Shown here: positions 38,901 through 53,900 of the stretch, one piece after another
Numbering within the stretch: position 1 is the first letter of the stretch
Layout of the letters: every line of letters begins with the position of its first letter
Assembly: GCF_004210375.1 (NCBI RefSeq)
Contig: NC_134834.1
Span: 14,245,857-14,309,856, forward strand
Direction: 5' to 3'
From: Tachypleus tridentatus
Taxonomy: Eukaryota > Arthropoda > Merostomata > Xiphosura > Limulidae
DNA: 64,000 nucleotides
The notes under the pieces: model-generated
The model's input: the letters and a program-made list of their open reading frames with translations, nothing else
Told to the model about the DNA's origin: nothing
Database searches by the model: none
Position numbers and translations under genes: made by a program

Positions 38901-41900
38901 TATCCTGCACAAAGTTGTAAAATGGCATTAGCTTATCCCACTGCACAAAGTTGTAAAATGGCATTAGCTTATCCCACTGCACAAAGTTGTAAAATGGCAT
39001 TAGCTTATCCCACTGCACAAAGTTGTAAAATGGCATTAGCTTATCCCACTGCACAAAGTTGTCTAAATGGCATTAGCTTATCCCACTGCACAAAGTTGTA
39101 AAATGGCATTAGCTTATCCCACTGCACAAAGTTGTAAAATGGCATTAGCTTATCCCACTGCACAAAGTTGTAAAATGGCATTAGCTTATCCCACTGCACA
39201 AAGTTGTAAAATGGCATTAGCTTATCCCACTGCACAAAGTTGTAAAATGGCATTAGCTTATCCCACTGCACAAAGTTGTAAAATGGCATTAGCTTATCCC
39301 ACTGCACAAAGTTGTAAAATGGCATTAGCTTATCCCACTGCACAAAGTTGTAAAATGGCATTAGCTTATCCCACTGCACAAAGTTGTAAAATGGCATTAG
39401 CTTATCCCACTGCACAAAGTTGTAAAAATGGCATTAGCTTATCCTACTGCACAAAGTTGTAAAAATGGCATTAGCTTATCCTACTGCACAAAGTTGTAAA
39501 AATGGCATTAGCTTATCCTACTGCACAAAGTTGTCTAAATGGCATTAGCTTATCCTACTGCACAAAGTTGTAAAAATGGCATTAGCTTATCCTACTGCAC
39601 AAAGTTGTCTAAATGTTTTCTGCAAGCCTTGCCACCACTAGTCCGAGACAATCACAGGCTGCAAATTATTAACCATCTTAAAATTAAGACATGGTTTTAT
39701 TTTAATATGAACTTCATAACTGCCACAACAAGATTAGACCCGTTTTTCTGATAAATGTTTTAACCCTATGCTGGTCTGCCGAGGTCTTCACGGACTACAA
39801 ATATTTTGTAAACATTGGCACAGACAGATGGAAGCACATACGTTTGTTGTTCTCAGTAGCTTCCATATCAATTCAGTTTGTGTTAAGTTGTTATACTTAG
39901 CTTAGAAGGTAAGAAACTAGTTGTAATATTCAGTGTTAATTTATTGACCAATAAAGGAAAAGATTTTAACAGTTTGTTTTGTTATAGCAAAGCCACATCG
40001 AACTATTTGCTGAGTCTGCAGAGGGTTGAGTGTCAATGTTTTTTTTTGCTTGCAAAATGATAGTTTATTATTGTGTAAATATTTTAAAATTAATTTCTTC
40101 ATTATACGGTCCACTCAGACCCCATCACAGTGACTACGGACATTTTACAGAATCTGCTAAAATGTACCAAATAAATTTGACACATTTCTATCGTAACTAC
40201 ATGGTTGTTCAACCTGCCGTAAAACCTTTTACAGCACAGATCCACAAAATAATCAGCATGAAAGCTGACGAAGACACTTCAGGTAAATATAAGTGATTCC
40301 AACTATCTATTACTATCATAACTAATCACTACTACAAATGAAGATTGTGTTGCTCATGTTATTTGAAGTTACATCTGTACAAAAAATAAAGTAACCTTGA
40401 AAATATTAAATCACTGGTACAACATCATATGATAACAAGTAAATACACAATACAATGTACAATAATTTGCATTAAGGTTTAAGCCCACAGTAACAGTAAA
40501 ATATCAAAGTCACGTATACCAGTTTCAACACTTCGTGTTCTTTCCATACCAACATCGAGTTCCACACAGTTATATTTCTGTCTATCTTATCATTACCGGT
40601 TGTCCTACCATTGTACTGACTCACTGGAGCCAGTTTTGGTCAAACATATGATAAGAGATCTAAACACCCAGATTACAACTATCTTCCCAACTTATATAAG
40701 AACCTCTCTCAAAGCATTCCAATCCCAGACTAGTTTTTCACATCTATTGTACTGAGAGACCACTGTATGCGCTTTTTCACTTGTTCAACAGAATTAACCA
40801 CATTAATTTATCAACTGCCTTCAAGTCTCCTGAACGTACTTAGCTTACGTTTGAGCAAGAGTTACGTAACACAAACATAAAGATTATTGTTACCTTTTAA
40901 AACAAACATGTGCACTGAGCGTAGCTTACTAAATGGTTTAGGTAATCAATAAAAACCATCTCACCTTGAAACGATACTCGACGCGTTAAACAAATCACTC
41001 GCATAATTTAATGTTACTAAAGGTCTCATGGCACTGTATCTGGTAAACTTGGAAAGACTCTCTTGAAATTCTTCCAACCCATCACACTGTGAATTACCTG
41101 TGTCAATAAACAAACATTCAGGGTTGTGCTTAAAGTCACTGAACACAACATTCCAAATATATCTTAACATAATGCTACAAGTTATTAAAAATTAAAAAGG
41201 AATTTTTCAACATTTTGTGCGTGATGAAACAAGATAATTTATTATCAAGTTTAAATTGCTATTAGTTAATATTTACATACAAAACTTCATGACCACTACA
41301 TGAACTATATCTTGTTTTCATACAAGAATTGGTTGGTATACATTAACAGCTTGTAAAGACAAGGGTTAGTAAAGCCACAGTAGTGTGTGGCTTTTGTACC
41401 ATTAATTCATGCCAACATTATATCAAGAACAATTATAGAGAATTTAGGTTTCATTCAAGCTAGGCTTATGCAAAGTCTACATAAATAACATAATGAGCAG
41501 CTTCCAATGCAATTAAATTCCAGGATGAGAAATGAATATATATATTATGCAAATAATGAACGAATGCACTAAAAAGTACCATTTAAAATTAGAAAAAGAC
41601 ATCACAGATGCCAGTGTTTGTTAACAGTTTCAAATAACACAAGTAGTAATAATTACATTTCAATAATAAAATAATACATGATGTTCTTGGAGCATTGCTT
41701 CAATGTCATTTTATAACTATAAAACTGGGGAATCTAACAAGAGGAAAACACAAGCAGTTTTAAACAGTTTTCTCAATCTTTAAACAGTAACGGGCATATC
41801 ACTAACCAGATGAATTCAAATGAATTTCTTTACTTCGAGACGAGAAATAACACTGTTGCAAGTCTTCAAAATGTATATTCATACGCTTTCTTCTAGCTGC

Positions 41901-44900
41901 TACCGTAGTTGGCAACCAATGTTGTTTACTTCCCTAAACAGGCGTAGAAAAACAACAAACAATTTAATTAATTACATAATATTACATAATACTAGGGAAT
42001 ATGAAAACAAGTAACACAGAAAATTAATAACAAATAATTTTCAATACAGAAGTCATGTGTAGAAGTTAAACTTCAATATACGTTTTCACTTAACGGAAAA
42101 AATACTATATTTCATAATGAGCCAACATAAAGCAGAAGCTAAAAGTGGTTACAAATACAACAACTTATTTGTAAACTTTAAAAAAGTTAAAACTACAACA
42201 ATATTTTGCCTTATTGAAAAGCTATTTTAAATCTGTTTAATAGGTAAATGCTGAAATTACAGCTTCGCAGACCAGGTTGTGTGAATGTCACTAACATATG
42301 ATGACTATTTTGTTACACAAGCAGAAACAAGCAAATTGCAAGAAACTTAGATAGATTATTTAATTTTTTTTTAACTCAAAAACTAGCATCTAACTTAGCT
42401 TTTCTACCATTTTTGTATGTCAAGCATTTTGCTGTTAGTCTTAAAAATACACATTAAAATTATTTTATTTTTTCTGTAATTAAATGTTTTTCAAATATTC
42501 ATCAGATTATTCCATCCTTTATAATCAGTTAACTTCTACTTATTTTGATCAACATATTTCTTATAAAAATTACTGATTTATTGACTGCAGTAGCTACAAC
42601 ACAGCATAGACAGAAGTGTGTGTACTGACGACCCACGACCTTCATATGATGTCAGGTCAAAAAAGGTAACAACATTCTTGGTTGAAGTAAATTGTACAAC
42701 CAATAAATACACTTTATTTTCAATAAATTAAAAGTTTTTATTAGTGTGTGTTGTTTGAAATATAATGGGCTATCTGGGCTGTGCCCAACAAAAGGTAGTG
42801 AAACCTGTTTTGTTTTTTTAGTATTAAATAAAACTACAAACCACGTACCACTGAGGGGCTGTTTCTTACAAATAAGAATGCAAATCACTAGAATATTTAA
42901 GAGTGGTAACAATGTTTTCAGAGCACTAAAACACTAAACACTAACATCTATAAACATTTACTATTACAAATAACAATGAATCAACTTGCAAAAGTTGGAT
43001 GTCAACTGCACACTTATGCTCCTCAAAGTGAGACATTCAGCTATTAACTTACGTATCGACTTCCGTTGAAGCCATCTTGAAGACCACTAAGAGAAGTACA
43101 ACCAGTATTATCTAAAGACATAGCCTGAGTTTCTTCATTAGCTGAACAAGCAACATTTAAGTGGCCACTGAACAAAGACAGCTGAGAAAAGGAAAATCAA
43201 TGTTACATCAAATTTTACAAACTATCAAATCTGTTATAAACCAAGCATGATAAATACAGGCCAAGAAGTTTCCAAGAAATATGGTGGTTCTTTTATAGTT
43301 AAAATGTATACAAGCAAGCTAATGTTTCTTAAATACCATAAAAACTTATTATTGTGTACCAAATCCTTTCAGTTACCAATTTTATCTTCAGTATATTTGA
43401 ACGGTATTACTTGAACATTTGTTTTAGGCCTTACAATCACCACACGTCACAGTTAAAACGTTTTAATGCGAGACAATCATCACTTGAGCAATGCCTGTCA
43501 CAATGTCGTCATGTTTTATACCAAGTGGAAGATTTAATGTGGTGGGTAAGACTAAAAGGTTTGAAAGTGCATTCTGTAGCTTGGAGCTCGGAGATATAAT
43601 CAACTCAAAATTAAAGATTAAATCAATTAATGATCCAAATAATAACCAGATAATCAAAATGAATTTTTGTTTACTACTGCTTTCAATTATTTTACTTATC
43701 CCAGTAATCAAAATATTACTATTACAATTATAACAATTATTATTGACTAATCCCAGGTTTAAAAAATTAAATGAATTAGTGCCATAACTCATGAAACTAT
43801 TCAACTAATCCAAATTAGTGATTTTATCTGTTTCTAACTTCTACAACTGTTTAAGTTCCATGTGAAAATAATGAAGTTAATGTAATTGATTAATGAACTC
43901 AATGATTAATTAAGAAATTCCACTTATCGCCCAGTTGTACATTAATTATACAAAACTTTAAGTATAATATGAAAACAACAGTTGTAGTTGAAAAAAACCT
44001 GTGCACGTATCCGAAACGCGTATTCAAATACACTAGGGTGAAGTTTTCGTAGTGAAAAATCTGGAAAGCTGCAAATTCTACTGGTTTTACTAAGGTACAA
44101 GTAACACAAGTTCTATTATAGTCTCTAATGACTCACAAGTGAAACTTTTAAACATATGAGAACAAGATCATCTGGTTACATATGGTCACTAAATACAAAG
44201 AGTAGGGCAATATCTCAACAGGATTTTGATAGTTCATGTGATTTTAAATATTAAAATCTGTAGTTCGGGTCTGTTTCCGTCATCTGACAAAATAACTGTG
44301 TACACTATAAACTCAATTTTCAAGTTCTGTTTGTCGCTTGAGAGAAATTATAGTTTAAGTTTTAACACAACTGAAGTGCAGGTGCAAAAGGAATAATAAT
44401 TTGAAATGAAATTACAGAAATAACAATGAAATACTCTGCAAATTTAAAAACCATATTACTAAAAAAAAAATGAACATTTTATGTTCCAGTTATAAATTAT
44501 GTGCATTTCACCAATATTTACAGACAAAGTTTCTCAGAATGTATGTTAAACTGTATATTTAGGGATGCTAAAAAGGTTTACATAACAGCTTCCAAAAAAT
44601 TATGAATGATTCATCATAAATAAATGACCATTCTAATAAAAGAGTCACGACAGGCGAAACGTGAACCCACAGATAACACATTCACAACAACAAAACAAAC
44701 ACACAATGTTTTCTTCAATCTTTTTTACTTTTCAAACACCAAGAGCAACCAACTTGTGTGTTTAGTGCACACAAAAACAGTACTAGAACATTCTAGACAT
44801 CACGTCTGTCCTTTAGGAATCACATTTGTTTCTAGAAAGCTTTCACTAATTATCTTGAGAAGTTAACTTAACCATTAGAGATTGGGCCAAAATGAATATT

Positions 44901-47900
44901 TGTGTTTTAGTGTTAACTTTTACATATAATATCAGAATTTTAAAAACTTATTTATTTGTTAACATATCGAACAACACTACAAAAAATAACAACAGGTTTC
45001 AACTTAAATATTTGTTTTCTACTTTACAAGAGAAATGTAAAATAATATTTGTAGAAGTACAAGAAAACCAAAATTCTCTTGACACCAATTATGATTTTGA
45101 AAACTTTATCTTGTCCACTTCTGGTATAAACAAGTCTAACTCTCTCAACACAAGCTCAGTCAATTTGACCAACCATGTGACCTGTTTGTACTCAAAGTCT
45201 TTACAGATTTCAATGCTTTGGTGTATAATTAAACGTAAGAGAAAACTATTAATAAATTCTGAGAGGATGTGACAAGTGGGTGTGGCAGGAGAGGTCTGAC
45301 TTTCTATTTGATAGCTCTGTAACTACACAAAATTGAAGGCCATAAAAATTATGGTTTGGCTGACCAATGACAATATTATAGTGAGTGATTTATATTTAAT
45401 TTCATAGTTACTGGAGAGGTTGTAGATAAAGAGAAGATTGTCTAAAGAAAATGTTTCACACCAGGGGAGAAAAAAATTGAGGATTTGTAAAATACTGACT
45501 AAGAATTAAAGAACTTAAAACTTAATATTAAAATATGGATTATTAGCTAAGAATTATGCTGTACTAACTGGTATGGCACAAATAGTTTAATAAAATTTTG
45601 AATGCAAGAAACTAAACCTTGTGTCATGCATTAAAAAGTTACCCATGACAATAGTTTTAATAATGAAAATACACTTACACTTTTTCTTTGGTAGACTAGT
45701 TGGTGGTCTTGAATCATTTCCTATATGAACCAAAAAATAAAAAAAAACTTGAAGTGAACGAACATCTCTGATGAACAAATGTTTTCCTTTTTTAACAAAC
45801 GGAAATATATACATATTTGATTTTAATATCAAGCCGTTTCATCTGACTGATGTTCGAATTTCAAGTTCCCACACATTATCAGAACAAGAGTATATAACCA
45901 GAAAGACACTGCAACTTTCACGTTTATAAAAATTTATTTGTACACATAAAAGAAAGTCAATAAAATTATTAACAAGTAGTGTTACACAATGAGAATCAAA
46001 CTTGAGTTTAGCATGTTGATTCTAAAATTGAAGAAGTTTAGAAGGACAGAGAAAACAAGTATGACCATTACAATAGCAATGCCAAAAGGTTGAGAGAGAT
46101 TTATAGATAACATACTTCCACATGTTTGGTGTCTTTATCAATGACGTCTATTTCTTTGTTTATCTGGTCTAGTACCTACAACAAAAAGTATACAAAAATT
46201 ATAAAATAACTGCTAATTTATAGCTGATGACAAAATTTAACACAGTAAAATTCAGTGGCATACAACCGTTTTAATGCTTGAAACACAAGAATAACTTTAG
46301 AATATGGCTACTGTAAATTGTACAATTAAAAGTTACATTGGGTTGTACACACAATTTCTACTGGTATTGGTATAAAACACAGGTTAAAAGTAACAACAAC
46401 AAGGTTACTACAGCTTCAACCATAAACACTTAAAGACATCCAACATGCATACAGCTTTATTGATCAGAATAACAGAATCTGTTTTTATTTACGAACATTT
46501 CATAAGTATTCAGGTATAAACAATTATATAATTAATCATTCATTTCTGCTATTCAAAATACTGAAAAAAGCTCTTATTTAACTTTTACTATATATTAGGC
46601 ATTTTGATCAATGAAATTCCTCAAAATAAATATAAAATATCAGAGTCTCACATCTTTCTTTTGTTTCCTAATCTGTTCCAAAAATTCTTTAAGTAATTGA
46701 AGCTGTGTTGCCTTACAGTCCTGTACAAAAATTTAAAAAAATATATATACAAAACAAGTCAGGGATCGTATCTCAATATTTACTGACTTTCCATTTGTAA
46801 CAAATAATCATCAATAGCAAGTAAAGAAAATAATTTAAAATAAATATTCATAACCCTTCTAATTTCAAATACACGTATAAAACTTTGCAGACAGGATGTT
46901 AGAGAAACACACCAACTACATAATAGTTCCATATAAAAATTCTAGGACTTCATTAAAATCAGTTTAATTTCAATATAACTAACTCACAGATTAAACAAGT
47001 GTTTGGTTCATGTGTAAATTCAGCACAACAGTTTGAAAATATACAAAAACGCTTCAAAATCAAAATAACTGTGCCACTTATATTTTCTGGTCTTTGTGTA
47101 TAATACAGGGTGTTCGGAAAGTCACTGTGCACTTATATATTTATTAACAGACACGTTTCAATATAGAATACAGGAGGTAAATATGAATGACAATTATAAA
47201 CAATGTTGAAAGTGACCCCCATTGGATCCTTCTTATTTCGTTCCTAAACACCGCTATCAGTTGCTGGCTTGAAATAGACTGAATAAAATATGATTACAAA
47301 ACTACACAGTGACCTCCGAACATCCTGTAGTTATAACATATGTAGACTGCAAAAAGCATTTACTATATCACTACTTTGGGCACACACATGGTTCCTTCTA
47401 GAACAATGGTTTGGGATTCTCCTTTCAAATTTACTAGTTTTGTTTTTAAAATAAATCTGGCACCAGGAGAATTTTTTTTCCTGTAAATAATGCAGTAAGA
47501 AAGTTTTTTCTTTTCACCCCTTGTTTTACAGTAATGACGAAACACATTTATATTGATACCAGGTTTCTGTGGATGAAAACAAACGAAGCCTATAAAGAGA
47601 GGTTTCTTAAGATGTAAAAAATTTAATAAATTCTAAATAAATAAAATACTAATCTCCTCTTTGGTAAAGGTACTTTTTGCAGTGTTAAGAATTCATTGTG
47701 ATATTTGCTGGTATACTCAATGTTATCAGTATTGAAATATCAGACACATTAGGTTGAAACATCTACTTAACTAATGAATAATTCACTTTTCAACTCCCCC
47801 CAACAAAAATTCTGTGTCAGAAGTTATATAGCTGAAACAGAATTAGATTAATTACTTATATAAAGACATTATCCTGTTTCTTGAATAATTACATCACCAA

Positions 47901-50900
47901 AGTTAAAATTATTATAAACTGTGGACATAGAATTTCATAACTAAAAATTTCATATCAGAAAAAATATATGTTGAAACATGTTTGGTTGGCAATGCATTTG
48001 AAAAGTATATCAGATATTTATTAAACCTTATATTTTGTATCACTGAAATGTACAATTCAACAGCTTTTATTTTATATAAATTTTCTGTTATTAAACACAG
48101 AATTTCATTTGATTACTGACCAACAGCCAACTCAAATAGATAACAAAAGATTAAGCATTTTAAAGGTCAACATGTCAGTGAAGTTCTAGGACTAAAGTGT
48201 TCGTGATTAGAAGTACATGAAGGTTCCACAGATATCTCACAGTACGTGTCCTCTCAGCCATTGTGATATAGATACTTAGACTGCAAAATATTAATAGAAT
48301 GATATAAAGTGAGTAATAAATAGTGAAAAAGACAGAACTTTAAGTTTATCATCTTGAAACTATCAAACAATTTTTCAAGCCCTTAACATCAGGTAATTTC
48401 AGTTGAAAGACGGTAACATGACAAGGCATTCTCTTACGGCTTCTAACTGTTGTTTTTTCTGCGACAGCATTTCAAGCATGTAGTTAACATCAGCAAGGTT
48501 TAGCTTGTCTCCTTCTTGAGCAAGAAATTCTTGAAGCTTTGATACCCCTTGGGCTTTCTATAATCAAACACAAACTTATTGTTGGTCAAGCTATTTGTTT
48601 TACTTTTTTCTATTAACAATGTAATTTAAAAACTATAAACACAGACTTTGAGAGTTTGTAATGAACAATTTTAGTGCTAAGTGCCAACTACTTCCTAGCT
48701 CCAAATCTGATTGTTTTGGAAGTCTGAGATAGTTTTTGACATTTATGCAATGTTAATGGTGCTGGAAGAAACTGTTGTAAATTATTAAAAGCAATGCACA
48801 CACACACACACAGACTAAATCATTCAACAAATCCACTTTCATAAAAATAAAACTGACTTGTTAAAAGGTATTCAATAAAGATACTAATAGCAGAAAACAT
48901 TAGTAGCTGAGATTAATGACAGATTAAGTGAAACATTTGTTTACATGACTGTTCATTCACAACTTGATTAGCATTCAACCTGTAAAAAGGTTGTATCTAT
49001 TGCAATATGCAAGTTAGAACTTGATACCAAAGAACATAAATGTTTTGAAATTGTGTAAACCTTTACCAATCTCTCTAATATATGTAAAATATGAAGCTTT
49101 ATTTATAAATCATCACATTCATTATTTTAACTGAAAAGCAGTAAGTAAAGAAAGAAAACATCAAAATCATTATGGGTTTGCAATATATTGTCTACAAACA
49201 ATACGTATGGAATAACAAAGTATTACTGCTTACAGTGTTGTCTACTTTGAGTTTCTTTTCTGCCATCTTCTGTTGATGTTTCGTAATAAGCTCATTCACT
49301 AAATAAAATTACATTTAAGTGTTAAAACAAAAATAGTCTATAACCTCTCTTAATCGAAATGACCAAAACTAAAATATGTCGTGAAAACTAACCCAAATTA
49401 TGAAAGTCTGAATACAATTAAGTTTTAATAAATAGTTCAGTTGTAGATACAAATTTTCAACGGTATATATTGTACTTAGTTAAAAAAAATTATAAAGTAA
49501 TGCTAAACATAAAAAATTTTAACACTAAATTTGAAATTATATTCAAAACAATATTTATGCAAAAAAGATTTTTAGTGGTTCATAAAACTTATGAATGAGA
49601 ATAAAAATCGCGTGTCAGCTGTTGAAATAAAGTATTTCTTACAAAAGAACAAAGACTACGTTAGACTACAAATACCAAATTTGTCATACACCCTGACAAT
49701 ACAGATATTCATTATAAACTTTATCAAAATCTATCTTTCATTTCTGGTCAGTTTTAAATTTCAAGATTGTAAAGGTTTTTTGGGGTAAGAAGTATTCCCA
49801 ACAGAACCAAATCATGCCAACCATTTAGAATACAGTTAGAATTACCAATGACTACGATTCTAACAAACCCATAAAAATAAATAATGAAAGTCCTAAGACA
49901 TATCTTTGAGTAATTTAACTAGACAAATTTATCATCACTTTACTTTCTATCCCGAGTCAGTTCTTTTAATCAATTTGTGATTATTCAGTGAACCCAATAG
50001 GTGTTCAACTTACAACTGTAATTAATCCCACATAAGACGACTTATCACAGAGTTTCTGAAGGTCAAAATATACAAAATTAACTAGAATGTAAAACAACTA
50101 TTAAAAAGAGAGACAGATAAATTTACAAAATATGAAAATCCCTTTATAAAGATATGCCAGTAATCAGTTGTCAAATGAAGACAGTTTTACAGATAGACTT
50201 GGTAGACATATAAAGTAAAAGATACAATACTAACATAGGAAGTTGGGGAATATTTGATCTTTTTTGTCGATCACAAAGTTGCACTTGGGACACCTGTTAC
50301 TCTGTTCCAGGGCTCTTCTGATGCACTTGAAACTGAAACGTAAACAGTGAGAACACAAGTATTTGAAATGTTACTCAGTGTGTATAATGTGACAATTCCT
50401 GCAACGATGTGTTACAATGTGTACACCTCCTGTAAAGAAATATTACACAGGCCTTATAACACGATACTTCTTGTAAGACATAATAAACATACAAACAAAT
50501 TTACATTCCAATCAGCATAAAGAAAGAAGTCATTGTTATGGCGTGAACTACTTTTCCAAGCTGACAAAGCGCGAGTATAATTCATGATATTTGGTATAAG
50601 ACTTTAGTATTAGGTCTATTATATTTTTCAAAACTACAATATTTTCTCCTAACAGAGACAAGATGTTAACATCTTAGCAGCTGTTGTCGTAACAAATGAC
50701 CTATATCAACACAGTGTTCCAACCACCACTGTGTTCCAGCTGGCCTCACGAGTTCTGTATTGAGAAAAGCTCATTATTGGCAGTGGACTTGACAAACATG
50801 ATGTGGTTAACACTATTATTAAACACTTGTACTTCCTGAAAATCCCTAAGAGAATAGCTAATGAATGTAGTGTTAAAAAATATACTAAGCCTACTATACA

Positions 50901-53900
50901 GCTTGTTACCAGATTCTTATAGGTTTGTGTAATAGGCTATAATTAATTGTAACTGTCAAAAGATTAAGCCTATTATAACTTGGACGTGAAACTTTTTCAA
51001 CATCTTGTTTAACATAAGGTATACCTCTGCTGTTTCTCTTATAGGACCATACTACCATACTTTGGTTAGGGCTTATTATAATGAATGAAAGTCTTTAGGG
51101 CCTTTCTTCAATGAAATATATTGCAACTCAAATCAAGTACAGAATTTTTGATACATCAATGTTTCTCAGAATACAAAATGCCTGGTTACAATACGGTTCA
51201 TGATAGAACCAAGGTAAGTGTATGATCAGATGAAATTCAAAAACTGGTATCATGAACATTTACAGATACCAGTTACATTGGTAAAAATTCATACCTCTGC
51301 ATGAGAAATTGGGGGCCCTTCAGTTATATACATATCCAACATTCAATAAATCAAACTGTTAAACCTTAGACAAAATGGTGCTCTTCTGTGCAATATAGAA
51401 ACAGATAAAATTATATTTATAAACATAACAAAAGCAGCAGAATGTCAAACTTTTGAGGCAAGCACTTCAAACAGTTAAAATTTAGATAATAAAGGAGGAA
51501 GGATTTGTTTTTCATTTTAACTAAAAATTGTTTAGGGGATCTACAGCCACAAATGTCTTCCTCAGGTTTACTCTTCAGTGGCAAATGAAAATAACACATG
51601 CTTCAATAAATGATAAATGTAACGTGCAAAACATGCCACATTTTACACCTTGTGACACACCAATTGTCTTTTAAAAATACCTTGAAAAATCCCTATGCAT
51701 CTTCAGAGATAAAAGTGATGGATTAAGACAAGAGGTTAGCTTAGGGCGTACTCAAAATGGCTTCTCATACAGATAGTAATCTCATTACTTACCAATAAAT
51801 ATTTTCAACAGCATAAAACATTAAATTTAACTAATATTGTCAATATAGTGTGAGGAATGTGATGTATTTGACTGTATTTAATCAACAGGATGAAAAACCA
51901 TCAAGGCTGCATCAAGGTGTTTGTTGATTAGTCAAAATATTTTCTTAGAATCATCTTTCCATAACTAGGGTGGATCTTCCATGATGTAGCGTCTTACAAG
52001 GCATCGAATATAGTACACATTTTTCAATGGACGTTTATTTGGCACTCAAATAGGACTGGCTTTAAACTCAAACATGATGATGTCTTGATGAAAATACTTA
52101 GAAATTTAAAATTAACAGTATATTTTCACAAGTGGCACACTAATGATTTATTAAACTATAATGTAAAAGATGTCCGATATCAAATCTTCTCCCACTGCTC
52201 GCACGCATACGATTATTTGGTAATTCTTGAATACAACTTTTAAAAGTAAATAACTGAAAAAAAGAAAGTAACCAACCCTTTTCTTCCATTAAATAACAAA
52301 ATACCATATTTAATTTCAAAACATCTAAGAATTTCACTTGTAAGATTTTTGGGGAGAAAGAGGAAACAGCAATGTAGAACACTTCTAGAAGTCTTAGATT
52401 TTCCTCTGTCTCACACATCAAACAACCAGTGCCTAACTCCCATCAAATACAGATGTAACAGGTCAATACAAACACACTAACATCATAACACTCCCTTCTA
52501 TACCAAATTAAAACTGTTTCTAGTGCCTGTTAATACTAAAAACTTGTATCTTTTACTGGGTACAGTACATGCCAAACACAAAGCAACAACTCAAAACTTA
52601 TTAAACTGCTTTAACAAAACGTTGATACAGTGGTGTTTACTGCAGCTTTGGTTATACGTATGGGTCTGAAATAAACACAGATTTGATTAGACAATAAAAA
52701 CAAGGTCAAAAATGAAAAGATTTAACACGTAAAACCAAACAATCAATTTCATATCAGTTAAAGTAACACCCAACGTAAGTTATTAGGGTCATTACAAGTT
52801 GACATAAACTCTTACAAGTGGGTAATTTGTATCTCAGAATGGCTGGTATGCAAACTCTGTTTTGTTAACCTGAAGATGACCTAGGAAGGTCAAAACATTG
52901 TTCTCTCCTTTATCAATAAAAGTGTTAATACCCATACCAGCCATTCTGAGATACATTTTTATCTCAAGTGGGTTTCTTGTCACCAACAGGTGGAGATTTT
53001 ATTAATCATAATTTGATGTCACTAAGACTTAATATTTTTTTTTTAAATTCAAGCAACTTAAGTTTTCACTTACCAAAATGTATGTCCACATTTCGTCATA
53101 TGAGCTTCTTCAATGAGGTCAAAACATATGGGACTAAAGCAAAAACAAACAAAAACATCACTGTGAAAACGATTTTTCACCAAAGTTTCCAATTAATGAA
53201 ACAAAATTCACACAGTTTTTGTAAGGAGTTCTAACTTTCCATTTATTTATGAAGTAATTTGAGTAATTCATCAGCTCTCTCTTTACAAAAACCATTTATT
53301 GTTTTATGTCTTATTATAAGATTATTGTTATTATTCAGGAATTGAAATTCTACATTTCCGAGGAATTTAGTCTTTTTAGCTGGCTTTTCCAATCAAGAAT
53401 GCAAGGTCTATCCATACTCCATTAATAATGATATTAATTAATTAATAATATTTAATCTATTGCATAGATTAAATATAAAAGGATGTCACGAGGAAATGAA
53501 ACTTTACATGAAGGAATCTTCCTAAAAGCATTGTCTCAATTGAATTTTATAATTATTTCTGTGTTACTATTATATCTCTATTTTCTATTGTGCTTAACAT
53601 GAAATATTGCATTACAAATTAATTAATTTCTTTACAAAAATATTACTTGTCATCTGGTTAATATTACATCACTATATTTTCAGTTATATTCACCAACAGG
53701 AAATCTTCCATTACAAATCTGTTAACTTCTTTAATAATACTGCTTGCTTTCTGGACAATAAAAAATGGCAAGGAGTTGAGGTACTCAGATTTTTCAACCA
53801 TTTATGATAAGGTACCAGACAGATTAGTTAATACTCAAATTAACAGTTTCACTTTTCTAACAAGGCAATTACCTGTTGGAACAAGCTGCCAATAGCATTG

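Larger units (their letters stand above)
41098..45678. other. COP1 introns 10, 9 and 8
   Basis: Apart from exons 10 and 9 these introns show no recognisable repeat or gene. ORFs of 63-126 codons (for example 44892-45272 and 42652-42912) have the AT-driven composition of random intron frames. Confidence 0.5.
45721..50234. other. COP1 introns 7 to 3
   Basis: Between the coiled-coil exons the sequence is AT-rich and unassigned, except for the MITE at 47104-47329 and a short CA microsatellite near 48800. Confidence 0.5.

Noticed and set aside
44892..45272. 126-codon ORF in COP1 intron 8
   Set aside because: Rich in N, K, F, I and S as expected of AT-rich intron sequence; no similarity recognised and no splice context on the + strand.
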